From Bacteroidia bacterium (GTDB lineage: Bacteria > Bacteroidota > Bacteroidia > Flavobacteriales > Flavobacteriaceae), in the NCBI GenBank assembly GCA_030430535.1, contig JAUIKY010000005.1, positions 104,632 to 168,631 of the forward strand: a DNA stretch of 64,000 nucleotides, in the 5' to 3' direction. A program made the position numbers and the translations under genes. This document shows positions 43,640 to 52,257 of the stretch, one piece after another (positions within the stretch are counted from its first letter, which is position 1; the number at the start of each line of letters is the position of its first letter). Under the pieces are notes generated by a model. It was not told the DNA's origin, ran no database searches, and was given only the letters and a program-made list of their open reading frames with translations.

Positions 43640-44965
43640 CTAAGACACCATTTGGTTTACAAACTGAAATCTTACCAATCCGTCAGCATCAATTTCGGTC
43701 AACTCCACCTCATGCAGTGTATTTACCAATTCGGGATTCCATGGGGTTTTTACTTTTACGTAATTTTCGGTAAAACCATGTATGTAACCTTCTTTATTTT
43801 CACTTTCAAACAATACCGTTCTGGTGGTTCCCATTTGGCTTTCATAAAAGGCACGACGTTTTTTTACTGATAGTCCACGTAACATTTTACTGCGTTTGCT
43901 CCTTACATTTTTAGCAACTACACCATCCATTTCGGCAGCTTCGGTATTATCGCGCTCAGAATACGTGAACACGTGCAAATATGAAATATCCAGCTCGTTC
44001 AAAAAATTGTAGGTTTCCAAAAAATGCTCGTCAGTTTCACCCGGAAATCCAACAATAACATCCACACCAACACAGGCATGAGGCATCACTTCTTTTATTT
44101 TTGAAACGCGATCCACATACAATTCACGCATATAGCGTCGTTTCATTTTTTTTAAAATGTCGTTACTGCCCGATTGCAACGGCACATGAAAATGCGGCAC
44201 AAATGCTCGGGATTTCGACACCAAATCAATCGTGTCGTTTTTCAATAAATTCGGCTCGACGGACGAAATACGCAAACGCTCAATACCTTCCACTTTATCC
44301 AGTTCCTTAACCAAATCCAAAAAGGTGTGTTCGTGTTTTTTATTTCCAAATTCACCCTTTCCGTAATCACCAATATTAACGCCAGTAAGCACAATTTCCT
44401 TTATGTTTTGTTCTGAAATTTCCTTGGCGTTTTTCAGAACATTTTCCATAGTATCGCTTCGTGAAATACCCCGTGCCAACGGAATGGTGCAATAAGTACA
44501 CTTATAATCGCAGCCATCCTGAACCTTTAAAAAAGCACGGGTACGGTCGCCAATGGAATAACTGCCTACATAAAAATCGGCTTCCTCAATTTCGCACGAA
44601 TGCACTTCCCCAAAGTCATTTTTGGAAAGATCGTTTAAATAATCGGTTATTTTAAACTTTTCGGTCGCCCCCAAAACCAAATCCACGCCCTCTACATCGG
44701 CCAATTCTTGCGGCTTTAATTGCGCATAACAGCCCACGGCAGCCACAAAAGCTTCAGGGTTTACTTTTTGGGCCTGCTTAACTATGGTTTTAAAACGCTT
44801 ATCGGCATTTTCAGTTACCGAGCAAGTGTTAATCACATAAATATCTGCCTTTTCCGAAAAATCTACCCGATCAAACCCTTCATCGTTAAAACTTCTGGCA
44901 ATGGTAGAGGTTTCCGAAAAATTCAGCTTGCACCCCAAAGTATAAAATGCGACCTTTTTGTTCAT
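43640..44965 (-). CDS. mtaB: tRNA t6A methylthiotransferase MtaB
   Basis: A 441-residue radical-SAM enzyme that adds a methylthio group to t6A at position 37 of tRNAs reading ANN codons. It has an N-terminal UPF0004 domain with cysteines C12, C48 and C79 for the second cluster, the radical-SAM C152-x3-C156-x2-C159 motif, S-G-S-N-D-I-L-K-K-M-K-R-R-Y, V-D-V-I-V-G-F-P-G-E-T, and a TRAM-like domain at the end. The T-L-G-C-K-L-N start marks the MtaB group (YqeV) rather than MiaB (Q-M-N) or RimO. Confidence 0.95.
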   Translation of the reverse strand: MNKKVAFYTLGCKLNFSETSTIARSFNDEGFDRVDFSEKADIYVINTCSVTENADKRFKTIVKQAQKVNPEAFVAAVGCYAQLKPQELADVEGVDLVLGATEKFKITDYLNDLSKNDFGEVHSCEIEEADFYVGSYSIGDRTRAFLKVQDGCDYKCTYCTIPLARGISRSDTMENVLKNAKEISEQNIKEIVLTGVNIGDYGKGEFGNKKHEHTFLDLVKELDKVEGIERLRISSVEPNLLKNDTIDLVSKSRAFVPHFHVPLQSGSNDILKKMKRRYMRELYVDRVSKIKEVMPHACVGVDVIVGFPGETDEHFLETYNFLNELDISYLHVFTYSERDNTEAAEMDGVVAKNVRSKRSKMLRGLSVKKRRAFYESQMGTTRTVLFESENKEGYIHGFTENYVKVKTPWNPELVNTLHEVELTEIDADGLVRFQFVNQMVS

Positions 44966-44974
44966 TATCTTTTG

Positions 44975-45013
44975 TTGTCATTCCCGATAGCAGTCGGGAT
45001 TATTCCAGAATCA
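44975..45013. repeat. intergenic palindromic repeat, copy B
   Basis: TTGTCATTCCCGA, a short loop, TCGGGATTATTCCAGAATCA: a small hairpin (CCCGA/TCGGG) inside a typical TCATTCCCGA repeat. It sits in the mtaB leader, on the opposite side of the intergenic promoter from the lipoprotein gene. Confidence 0.55.
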
Positions 45014-45045
45014 TTTTAATATTTATCTTTACACTTAAAAGATTG

Positions 45046-45053
45046 CAAATTTA
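45046..45053 (-). promoter_or_regulatory. -7 element for mtaB
   Basis: TAAATTTG on the minus strand, about 81 nt before the mtaB ATG; the repeat copy B would lie in the leader. No -33. Confidence 0.4.
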
Positions 45054-45068
45054 CAACTAATAAACCAC

Positions 45069-46691
45069 ATGATAAAACCCGTTTTGCGCCAAACAATATC
45101 TTATTTATCAATTAGTTGTGCTTTAGTTTTTCTTTTTTCCTGCGGAAGTGGTTCCCATTCAAACCAAGAGCATTTGGTTTTTAGGTATAACGAATATGCC
45201 AACATCAACACTTTAGATCCGGCGTTTTCGCGAACCTTGCAAGACAACTCAGTGTGCAACCAACTCTACAATGGGCTGGTTCAACTGGATGACGAATTGA
45301 ACATTTTACCCAGTATCGCAAAAAAATGGCAGGTTTCGGAAGATGGACTCACATACACCTTCCACTTAAGGAACGACGTTTATTTTCACAAACACGAACT
45401 TTTCGGAAAAGACTCCACAAGAACCGTAACGGCCAACGATTTTACCTATAGCCTCAATCGTTTACGGGACGAAAAAATTGCTGCTCCGGGCAGTTGGGTT
45501 TTAAACAAAGTGGATGATTTTAAAGCTATAAACGATACCATTTTTGAAATTTACCTAAAACAGCCATTTCCGGCATTTATCGGTTTGCTTACCATGAAAT
45601 ATTGTTCGGTGGTACCCAAAGAAATCGTGGAGCATTATGGCGGTGAATTCCGGTCGCACCCCATTGGCACGGGCCCATTCAAATTTAAACGCTGGGAGGA
45701 AAACATAAAATTGGTATTTCGGAAAAATGAAAACTATTTTGAAACTGACGAAAACGGACAGCAACTCCCCTATTTAGAGGCTGTGGCCATTACCTTTTTG
45801 CCCGACAAACAAAGTGAATTTTTACAGTTCGTTCAGGGTAATCTCGATTTTTTAAATAGTTTGGATGCCTCATACAAAGACGAATTGTTAACGGCCGATG
45901 GTAAACTAAGAAAGAAATATGCTGAAACTGTTAACATGATTCGTGGCCCATATTTGAATACCGAATATCTAGGTTTTTATTTGGATTCTAAAACACCCGA
46001 AATACAATCGGAACTCATTAGAAAAGCCATAAACTATGGTTTCGACCGAAAAAAAATGATGGTGTATCTACGCAACGGGATTGGCAACCCGGCCAACGGT
46101 GGCTTTATTCCCATTGGCCTGCAAGGGCATGATAAATCAATTGGTTTTACTTATAAACCCGAAAAAGCCAAACAGCTTATCCAGCAATTTAAAACCGAAA
46201 GCGGCATTAAAAACCCAGAAATCACCTTAGTGACGACCAGTAATTATTTAAGTTTTTGTGAATTTATTCAACGGGAGCTTCAAAAGGCCGGATTAAAAAT
46301 TAATGTGGACGTGATGCCCGAAGCCACTTTGCGTGCGGCACGCTCTAACGGGAAAGTAGATATGTTCCGAAGCTCATGGATAGCCGATTATTTGGATGCC
46401 GAAAATTACCTGTCCATTTTTTACAGCAAGAATTTTGCTCCGGGTGGCTCCAACTATTTTCATTACAAAAACACTGAGTTTGACAGTTTGTACAACAAAG
46501 CCTTTACCATAACCGATATCGAAAAACGAAAACTGCTTTACACTAAAATGGATTCATTAGCTATGGACAAAGCCATCATGGTGCCTTTGTATTATGACGA
46601 AGTAATTCGGTTTACCCAAAAACAGGTTAGCGGGTTGGGCATCAACCCTATTAATTTGTTGGATTTACGGAGAGTGAAAAAGCAAGAATGA
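45069..46691 (+). CDS. peptide ABC transporter substrate-binding lipoprotein (SBP family 5)
   Basis: A 540-residue lipoprotein (lipobox L-F-S-C, cysteine about 25; mature start G-S-G-S). The SBP_bac_5 fold (OppA/DppA-like) is shown by E-Y-A-N-I-N-T-L-D-P-A-F-S, W-Q-V-S-E-D-G-L-T-Y-T-F-H-L-R and V-T-A-N-D-F-T-Y-S-L-N-R-L. It ends in M-V-P-L-Y-Y-D-E-V-I-R-F. It binds oligopeptides or similar ligands on the periplasmic side. No permease or ATPase gene is adjacent, which is common for Bacteroidota members. Confidence 0.93.
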   Translation: MIKPVLRQTISYLSISCALVFLFSCGSGSHSNQEHLVFRYNEYANINTLDPAFSRTLQDNSVCNQLYNGLVQLDDELNILPSIAKKWQVSEDGLTYTFHLRNDVYFHKHELFGKDSTRTVTANDFTYSLNRLRDEKIAAPGSWVLNKVDDFKAINDTIFEIYLKQPFPAFIGLLTMKYCSVVPKEIVEHYGGEFRSHPIGTGPFKFKRWEENIKLVFRKNENYFETDENGQQLPYLEAVAITFLPDKQSEFLQFVQGNLDFLNSLDASYKDELLTADGKLRKKYAETVNMIRGPYLNTEYLGFYLDSKTPEIQSELIRKAINYGFDRKKMMVYLRNGIGNPANGGFIPIGLQGHDKSIGFTYKPEKAKQLIQQFKTESGIKNPEITLVTTSNYLSFCEFIQRELQKAGLKINVDVMPEATLRAARSNGKVDMFRSSWIADYLDAENYLSIFYSKNFAPGGSNYFHYKNTEFDSLYNKAFTITDIEKRKLLYTKMDSLAMDKAIMVPLYYDEVIRFTQKQVSGLGINPINLLDLRRVKKQE

Positions 46692-46705
46692 TTGTTCAAA
46701 AATTA

Positions 46706-46749
46706 TGCGATGCTGAATCAACCCCGAAAGCTTTCGGGACAGCATGACG
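46706..46749. repeat. intergenic palindromic repeat, copy C
   Basis: TGCGATGCTGAATCA, the perfect palindrome CCCGAAAGCTTTCGGG and AGCATGACG. The outer ATGCTG / CAGCAT pair closes it. Same type as the TCATGCTGAA repeat of copy D. It fills the gap between the converging lipoprotein gene and the membrane protein gene. Confidence 0.55.
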
Positions 46750-46766
46750 AAAAAAATGTGCTATTT

Positions 46767-47099
46767 TTAATCCTCTTCAATGTTTTTCCCAATATCGCCA
46801 ATTTCATCTTTTACGACAACAACAGATTTTTTCCAACGGTTTTCAAGTAGCGCATAAAACCCCCAAAGCGTGAGCAAACCTACGGGCAGGGACAGTAGGT
46901 TAATTCCAAAAGAATTCCAATCAAAACCCCAACCAAATATCCTCATATCTAAAATAGCAACAATAGCCAGCACCACAGCACCTGAAACATAATAAATAAT
47001 TATACTCAAAATAGCATAGAGCCATTTGCTTTGATTATATTCTTCGGCCAAATCATAAAACCGTTTTCCTATAAAGTAAATAAGTAAAATCCCGAGCAT
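46767..47099 (-). CDS. small membrane protein, unknown
   Basis: A 110-residue protein with about three membrane helices (residues 1-10, 24-50 and 65-85) and a charged acidic tail ending D-I-G-K-N-I-E-E-D. It shows no family signature I know. It lies 3 nt after the GlmU-like gene on the same strand, so they are probably cotranscribed. Confidence 0.7.
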   Translation of the reverse strand: MLGILLIYFIGKRFYDLAEEYNQSKWLYAILSIIIYYVSGAVVLAIVAILDMRIFGWGFDWNSFGINLLSLPVGLLTLWGFYALLENRWKKSVVVVKDEIGDIGKNIEED

Positions 47100-47102
47100 G
47101 AA

Positions 47103-48278
47103 CTATTCCCTCCTGTACTTTTTAGTTTCCTCAAAAACATGCTCCAAAATCGCTTTGTCCTGTTCGGTAAATTCCATGTTACGGCGTGCCATCACAACTT
47201 CGGCCACTTCAAAAGCTTTTTTGGTTAAGTAAGTTGTGAAACCACCGCTACCGCCCCAACTAAAACTGGGCACAAAATTTCTGGGGAAACCGCTGCCAAA
47301 AATATTGGCGCTCACGCCCACAACCGTTCCGGTGTTGAACATGGTATTGATACCACATTTACTGTGATCGCCCATCATGAGTCCGCAAAACTGCAATCCG
47401 GTTCTGGCAAAGCTCTCGGTTTGGTAATCCCATAGACGCACTTCGGCATAGTTATTTTTAAGGTTTGAGGTATTGGTATCGGCACCCAAATTACACCATT
47501 CACCCAAAACGGAATTGCCCAAATAGCCATCGTGACCTTTATTGGAATTGGCAAACATGACAGCGTTGTTAATCTCTCCGCCGGCTTTACAACTGGGGCC
47601 AATGGTAGTTGGTCCATAAATTTTTGCACCTATTTTAATGGTTGCTCCTTGGCAAAGCGCTAGGGGGCCACGAATGATAGAGCCCTCCATGATTTCAGAA
47701 TTTCTGCCAATGTAAATCGGGCCTTTGCTCGCATTTAGCGTTGTAAACTCCAATTTCGCGCCTTTTTCGATAAAAATATTTTCGGGAGCAATAACATTGT
47801 TGCTCGACGGAATAGGCTGCGAACTCCTATTTTTTGTTATGAGCGTAAAATCTTCCTGAATGGCCTCTCCATTTTTAGAGAAAATATCCCAAGTATGTTC
47901 AATCTTAACAATATCTTCAGTAAACTCCACAGCTTCATAATCATCAAAATCAATATCTTCTTGAGCTTCCTTTGCAAAAAATGCAATTACATCTTCATCT
48001 TTAAAAATGGCCTGGTTTTCTTTTAAATCCTTTACCATTTCCACCAATTCCAAATTGGGCAGATACGATGCGTTTATCATTACATTTTCTTCCATTTCCA
48101 CCATGGGGAATTTATCGGAAAGATAATCTTCAGTTACCGTTGTGGTTGTGGTATCTAAAAACGACTCCCATTTTTCCCTAATGGTTAGTATGCCAACACG
48201 TATATCGGCAACAGGTCTAGTAAATGTAAAGGGCAACAAGTTGTTGCGAGAGGGGCCGTCAAAAAGAATGTAATTCAT
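47103..48278 (-). CDS. GlmU-family sugar nucleotidyltransferase-like protein
   Basis: About 391 residues from the ATG at 48278 (M-N-Y-I-L-F-D-G-P-S-R). I reject the longer frame start nine codons upstream because the N-terminus of the family is M-N-Y/F-I-L-F-D-G. The N-terminal half has R-P-V-A-D-I-R-V-G-I-L-T-I-R-E-K-W; the second half is a left-handed beta helix of hexapeptide repeats (G-P-I-Y-I-G-R-N-S-E-I-M-E-G-S-I-I-R-G-P-L) like GlmU. In Bacteroidota the family is annotated as a putative sugar nucleotidyltransferase; its exact substrate is unknown. Confidence 0.88.
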   Translation of the reverse strand: MNYILFDGPSRNNLLPFTFTRPVADIRVGILTIREKWESFLDTTTTTVTEDYLSDKFPMVEMEENVMINASYLPNLELVEMVKDLKENQAIFKDEDVIAFFAKEAQEDIDFDDYEAVEFTEDIVKIEHTWDIFSKNGEAIQEDFTLITKNRSSQPIPSSNNVIAPENIFIEKGAKLEFTTLNASKGPIYIGRNSEIMEGSIIRGPLALCQGATIKIGAKIYGPTTIGPSCKAGGEINNAVMFANSNKGHDGYLGNSVLGEWCNLGADTNTSNLKNNYAEVRLWDYQTESFARTGLQFCGLMMGDHSKCGINTMFNTGTVVGVSANIFGSGFPRNFVPSFSWGGSGGFTTYLTKKAFEVAEVVMARRNMEFTEQDKAILEHVFEETKKYRRE

Positions 48279-48343
48279 AATAGCTGGTGTTATAAACTGT
48301 AGCAAAGGTTTTTAAAGCTCTTTGCTTCGTTTTTTTGCACTTT

Positions 48344-48351
48344 CAAATGTA
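48344..48351 (-). promoter_or_regulatory. -7 element for the GlmU-like gene
   Basis: TACATTTG on the minus strand, 66 nt before the ATG at 48278. No -33 found. Confidence 0.4.
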
Positions 48352-48372
48352 GCTTAATTGTACAAAACAAAA

Positions 48373-48396
48373 AAGCCTTTCATTCCTGAAAGGCTT
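48373..48396 (-). terminator. intrinsic terminator of rpmE2
   Basis: AAGCCTTTC (48373-48381) and GAAAGGCTT (48388-48396); on the minus strand TTTTTT follows. Lies 23 nt beyond the L31 stop. Confidence 0.8.
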
Positions 48397-48418
48397 AAAA
48401 AATATATTGTTACTAAGA

Positions 48419-48670
48419 TTATTTTTTAAACTTAGCGTATTTGTTCTTGAATTTATCAATACGACCGGCAGTATCAACCAATTTAGATTTACCAGTGTAG
48501 TAAGGGTGCGATGTTCTGGAAATTTCCATCTTAACTAATGGATACTCAACACCGTCAACTTCAATTGTTTCATTAGTATCAGCGGTAGATTTAGTTAAAA
48601 ACACATCGTCGTTAGACATGTCTTTGAACGCTACTACTCTATAATTTTCTGGATGTATACCTTTTCTCAT
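48419..48670 (-). CDS. rpmE2: 50S ribosomal protein L31 type B
   Basis: An 83-residue protein: [17 protein letters not shown] and [13 protein letters not shown]. The absence of the zinc-binding cysteines (C-x-x-C ... C-x-x-C) places it in the C-minus type B L31. It has its own promoter and terminator and is monocistronic. Confidence 0.96.
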   Translation of the reverse strand: MRKGIHPENYRVVAFKDMSNDDVFLTKSTADTNETIEVDGVEYPLVKMEISRTSHPYYTGKSKLVDTAGRIDKFKNKYAKFKK

Positions 48671-48707
48671 CGCTAAATGCTTTTTATTCTTTTCAATTTT
48701 GGAAGTG

Positions 48708-48737
48708 CAAATTTAAGTATTTTTTATAAATGCACAA
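48708..48737 (-). promoter_or_regulatory. promoter of rpmE2 (-33 TTG, N19, TAAATTTG)
   Basis: On the minus strand TTG (48735-48737) is followed after 19 nt by TAAATTTG (48708-48715), a full match to the -7 consensus, 37 nt before the L31 ATG. It is the second complete promoter pair in the window. Confidence 0.7.
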
Positions 48738-48782
48738 CACTTTTTAATATTTTTTATTTCAACCACAAATGTAACGTTTTAG

Positions 48783-48790
48783 TATCTTTG
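48783..48790 (+). promoter_or_regulatory. -7 element for the DUF4199 gene
   Basis: TATCTTTG, exact consensus, 39 nt before the ATG at 48830. Confidence 0.5.
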
Positions 48791-48829
48791 GCCACTAACC
48801 TGTCAGCTAACAAAAACGAACACAATATT

Positions 48830-49360
48830 ATGGAAAAATCTTTAAAATCTATTGCCACCAATTACGGGTTGTATTTGGGCGTGGCACTATCGCTTATTAC
48901 CGTTTTGGCCTACGCCATTAACATTGAATTGCTGACCAATATGTGGCTGGGCATATTTATAATGATAGCCATTATTGTTTTTGGCATTATATCGGTAGCT
49001 AAAACAAAACAAGCACAAGATGGTTATGCAAGTTTTAAACAGGCATTTAAATCTTATTTTATAACGGTACTTTTAGGGCTGTTAATCAGTACCGTGGTTT
49101 CCTTTTTATTGTTTAACGTGATTGACACCGAAGCCGCCGAGGTATTAAAACAAAAAACCATCGAACAAACCGTAAACATGCTTGAGGGCTTTAACACGCC
49201 CACAGAAGTTATCGACCAAACCGTACAGCAAATAGAATCGCAAAACCAATATTCCATTGGCAATGTACTTAAAGGATTGGCAGGTTATTTGGTGCTTTTT
49301 AGTGTTATAGGACTTATTGTTGCCGCTGCGTTGAAAAAAAATAATCCGAACGCCGAATAA
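48830..49360 (+). CDS. DUF4199 membrane protein
   Basis: About 176 residues from the ATG at 48830 (M-E-K-S-L-K-S-I-A-T-N-Y-G-L-Y-L-G). The frame extends further upstream but overlaps the L31 promoter region and its first codons are not coding. Four membrane helices (about 13-30, 35-55, 70-95 and 148-170) separate a helical periplasmic loop with E-A-A-E-V-L-K-Q-K-T-I-E-Q. DUF4199 is found in Bacteroidota next to glycosyltransferase genes, as here. Function unknown. Confidence 0.88.
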   Translation: MEKSLKSIATNYGLYLGVALSLITVLAYAINIELLTNMWLGIFIMIAIIVFGIISVAKTKQAQDGYASFKQAFKSYFITVLLGLLISTVVSFLLFNVIDTEAAEVLKQKTIEQTVNMLEGFNTPTEVIDQTVQQIESQNQYSIGNVLKGLAGYLVLFSVIGLIVAAALKKNNPNAE

Positions 49361-49365
49361 TTCAG

Positions 49366-49373
49366 TACTTTTG
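49366..49373 (+). promoter_or_regulatory. -7 element for the glycosyltransferase gene
   Basis: TACTTTTG, exact consensus, 26 nt before the ATG at 49400. Confidence 0.45.
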
Positions 49374-49399
49374 GACTATTGAATTCAGAATCCATTTAA

Positions 49400-50350
49400 A
49401 TGAATATATCTGTAGTTATACCACTACTTAACGAACAGGAATCTTTAACAGAATTACACGATTGGATTGTAAACGTGATGCAGTCCAATCGTTTTTCATA
49501 TGAAATCATTTTCATTGACGATGGCAGTACCGACGATTCTTGGCCAACCATTTTAAACCTTTCTGAAAAAAACAGTAACGTTAAAGGCATCCGTTTTTTA
49601 AAAAACTTCGGAAAATCGCAGGCTCTCCACGCAGGGTTTGAAAAAGCCCAAGGTAACGTTGTGATTACTATGGATGCCGATTTACAGGACAGCCCCGATG
49701 AAATCCCCGAGCTGTACAATATGATTATTAATGAAGGTTTCGATTTGGTTTCGGGTTGGAAAAAGAAACGCTACGATTCGGTTATTTCAAAAAACATGCC
49801 CTCCAAACTCTTCAATTGGGCCGCCCGAAAAACATCTGGCGTAAAACTAAACGATTTTAACTGCGGATTGAAAGCCTACAAAATTGACGTTGTAAAAAAT
49901 ATTGATGTAAATGGTGAAATGCACCGCTACATCCCCGTGTTGTCCAAAAACGCCGGATTCACCAAAATTGGAGAAAAAGTGGTTCAGCACCAAGCCCGAA
50001 AGTATGGCGTCACCAAATTTGGGATGAACCGATTTATCCATGGCTTTTTAGACCTAATTACTATTTGGTTTTTATCGCGTTTTGGCAAGCGCCCTATGCA
50101 CTTGTTCGGCGCGCTTGGCTTTATTATGTTCGCCATTGGTTTTGCCTTTTCGGCCTATTTGGGCGTCGACAAATTGTTTTTAAACCCCGGCGGAAGGCTT
50201 ATCACCCAGCGTCCGCAATTCTATATTGCCCTAGCCACAATGGTTATCGGTACGCAATTTTTTGTGGCCGGATTTTTAGGTGAAATCGTTCTTCGAAACA
50301 AATCCGATAAAAAACGCTATTTAATCAAAGAGAAATTGAATTTAAATTAA
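49400..50350 (+). CDS. family 2 glycosyltransferase, DPM1/GtrB type
   Basis: A 316-residue enzyme with a GT-A domain (residues 1-215): S-V-V-I-P-L-L-N-E-Q-E-S, I-F-I-D-D-G-S-T-D-D-S, I-T-M-D-A-D-L-Q-D-S-P-D (DxD site for the metal-nucleotide sugar) and L-N-D-F-N-C-G-L-K-A-Y. Two C-terminal membrane helices (about 230-255 and 270-295) anchor it. These are the traits of polyprenyl-phosphate mannose/glucose synthases, which transfer sugar to undecaprenyl phosphate. This fits with DUF368 recycling elsewhere in the window. Confidence 0.92.
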   Translation: MNISVVIPLLNEQESLTELHDWIVNVMQSNRFSYEIIFIDDGSTDDSWPTILNLSEKNSNVKGIRFLKNFGKSQALHAGFEKAQGNVVITMDADLQDSPDEIPELYNMIINEGFDLVSGWKKKRYDSVISKNMPSKLFNWAARKTSGVKLNDFNCGLKAYKIDVVKNIDVNGEMHRYIPVLSKNAGFTKIGEKVVQHQARKYGVTKFGMNRFIHGFLDLITIWFLSRFGKRPMHLFGALGFIMFAIGFAFSAYLGVDKLFLNPGGRLITQRPQFYIALATMVIGTQFFVAGFLGEIVLRNKSDKKRYLIKEKLNLN

Positions 50351-50445
50351 GATTTTTCAAACTATTTGTTAACTTTAAAAACTTCATTCAATCATAGGAT
50401 GATTTACAGCTATTAATTAATTTTGAACTAAACTTTCCAGAGATT

Positions 50446-52176
50446 ATGATACACATTGAACCTAAAATTTTAGAACGGATCAATGCTTGGCTAACTCCAG
50501 CATTTGATGAAAACACACAAACCACGATTAAAGAGAGTATTGCCAACAACCCAAAAGATATTCAAGAAAGTTTTTATAAAGATTTAGAATTTGGTACCGG
50601 CGGGATGCGCGGCGTTATGGGCGTGGGCACCAACCGTATCAATAAATATACTTTGGGAAAAAGCACCCAGGGGTTAAGCAATTATTTACATAAACAATTT
50701 CCAGGCGTTACACCAAAAACGGTAATCGCTTACGATTGCCGCCACAACAGTAAAACTTTGGCCAAAGTGGTTGCCGATGTGTTTTCGGCCAACGGCATTG
50801 AGGTTTACCTTTTTGAAGATTTACGCCCTACACCAGAATTATCATTCGCGGTAAGACATCTAAAATGCCACTGCGGTATTGTTTTAACGGCATCGCACAA
50901 CCCGCCAGAATACAACGGCTATAAGGTGTACTGGCAAGATGGTGGCCAATTGGTGCCTCCACATGATAGTGCCGTAATTGATATGATAAACGAGTTGGAC
51001 TACGCCGACATAAAATTTGAAGCCAATAACGATTTAATCCACTATATAGGAAAAACTGTTGACGATGCTTTTGTTGACGCCTCGGTTGACAACGGGTGCG
51101 TTGGTGCTACCCAAGCAGCTAAAGACGATTTAACCATTGTGTTTACGTCGCTTCACGGCACATCGATAACCGCAGTACCAGAAACCTTAAAACAAGCGGG
51201 ATACAAAAATGTTCATATTGTAAAGGAACAGGAAGTGCCAGACGGTGGTTTCCCAACGGTAAAATCGCCCAACCCCGAAGAACCAGCAGCCTTAAAAATG
51301 GCTTTGGAATTGGCCGAAAAAGTAAATGCCGACATCGTTATTGGTACCGACCCCGACTGCGACCGTTTGGGTGTGGCCGTTCGGAATTCTGAAAACGAGT
51401 TGCAACTGCTAAACGGCAACCAAACCATGTTGATGATGACCGATTTCCTTTTGAAAAAATGGAAAAAGGAAGGCAAAATAAAAGGTAAGGAATTTATTGC
51501 CACTACCATTGTTTCTACCCCAATGCTTAACCGATTGGCTGAAGCTTATGGTGTTGAAAACAAAATTGTACTTACCGGATTTAAATGGATTGCCAAACTG
51601 ATTCACGATTTCCCTGAATTGGATTTTATTGGCGGAGGTGAAGAAAGTTTTGGTTATATGGTAGGTGATTTTGTTCGTGATAAAGATGCCGTGACCTCAA
51701 CACTATTGGCTTGCGAAATTGCTGCCATTGCAAAATCGAACGGAAGCTCTTTCTACGAAGACCTTTTAAAGCTGTACACCGAGCACGGATTTTATAAAGA
51801 AAAATTAGTATCACTTACCAAAAAAGGGATTGAAGGCGCCGAGGAAATCAAACAAATGATGACCGATGCCCGAAACAATACCCTAAAAGTCATCAACGGC
51901 TCCAAAGTGGTTCGTTTTGAAGACTATAGTTTATCAACGTCTAAAAATATGTCTACCGGTGAAGAGAGTAAAATCGATATACCGAAATCGAATGTTTTGA
52001 TTTATTATACTGAAGACGGTAGCCAAGTGGCCCTTCGCCCCAGCGGTACAGAGCCAAAAATAAAATTCTATGTTAGCGTAAATACCAAATTAAACAATGT
52101 TTCCGATTTTAAAAAGACCGAAGCCGAGCTCGATGCCAAGGCCGAAGCTATTTTAAAAGACATGAAATTAATTTAA
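50446..52176 (+). CDS. phospho-sugar mutase (phosphoglucomutase/phosphomannomutase type)
   Basis: A 576-residue alpha-D-phosphohexomutase. All four motifs are present: catalytic serine [11 protein letters not shown] (about 149), metal-binding D-P-D-C-D-R-L-G-V (about 307), sugar loop G-G-G-E-E-S-F-G-Y (about 396) and phosphate loop R-P-S-G-T-E-P-K (about 530). It converts glucose or mannose 1- and 6-phosphates to link glycolysis with sugar nucleotides. The ATG at 50446 gives a standard length. Confidence 0.95.
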   Translation: MIHIEPKILERINAWLTPAFDENTQTTIKESIANNPKDIQESFYKDLEFGTGGMRGVMGVGTNRINKYTLGKSTQGLSNYLHKQFPGVTPKTVIAYDCRHNSKTLAKVVADVFSANGIEVYLFEDLRPTPELSFAVRHLKCHCGIVLTASHNPPEYNGYKVYWQDGGQLVPPHDSAVIDMINELDYADIKFEANNDLIHYIGKTVDDAFVDASVDNGCVGATQAAKDDLTIVFTSLHGTSITAVPETLKQAGYKNVHIVKEQEVPDGGFPTVKSPNPEEPAALKMALELAEKVNADIVIGTDPDCDRLGVAVRNSENELQLLNGNQTMLMMTDFLLKKWKKEGKIKGKEFIATTIVSTPMLNRLAEAYGVENKIVLTGFKWIAKLIHDFPELDFIGGGEESFGYMVGDFVRDKDAVTSTLLACEIAAIAKSNGSSFYEDLLKLYTEHGFYKEKLVSLTKKGIEGAEEIKQMMTDARNNTLKVINGSKVVRFEDYSLSTSKNMSTGEESKIDIPKSNVLIYYTEDGSQVALRPSGTEPKIKFYVSVNTKLNNVSDFKKTEAELDAKAEAILKDMKLI

Positions 52177-52183
52177 TAACCCA

Positions 52184-52191
52184 TATCTTTG
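52184..52191 (+). promoter_or_regulatory. -7 element for the ABC exporter gene
   Basis: TATCTTTG, exact consensus, 67 nt before the ATG at 52258. A strong hairpin (52202-52232) would lie in the predicted leader. Confidence 0.4.
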
Positions 52192-52201
52192 CTAAAAATT
52201 T

Positions 52202-52235
52202 ACATGCTTTTATGGTTTCCATAAAAGCATGTTTT
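52202..52235 (+). terminator. perfect 14-bp hairpin with TTTT tail, terminator of the mutase gene or leader element
   Basis: ACATGCTTTTATGG, loop TTT, CCATAAAAGCATGT, then TTTT. It is 25 nt after the mutase stop, so it may simply stop that transcript. But the -7 candidate at 52184 would put it inside the leader of the ABC exporter gene. I cannot decide which from sequence. Confidence 0.55.
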
Positions 52236-52257
52236 ATAAATAGACAATTCTGGTTTA

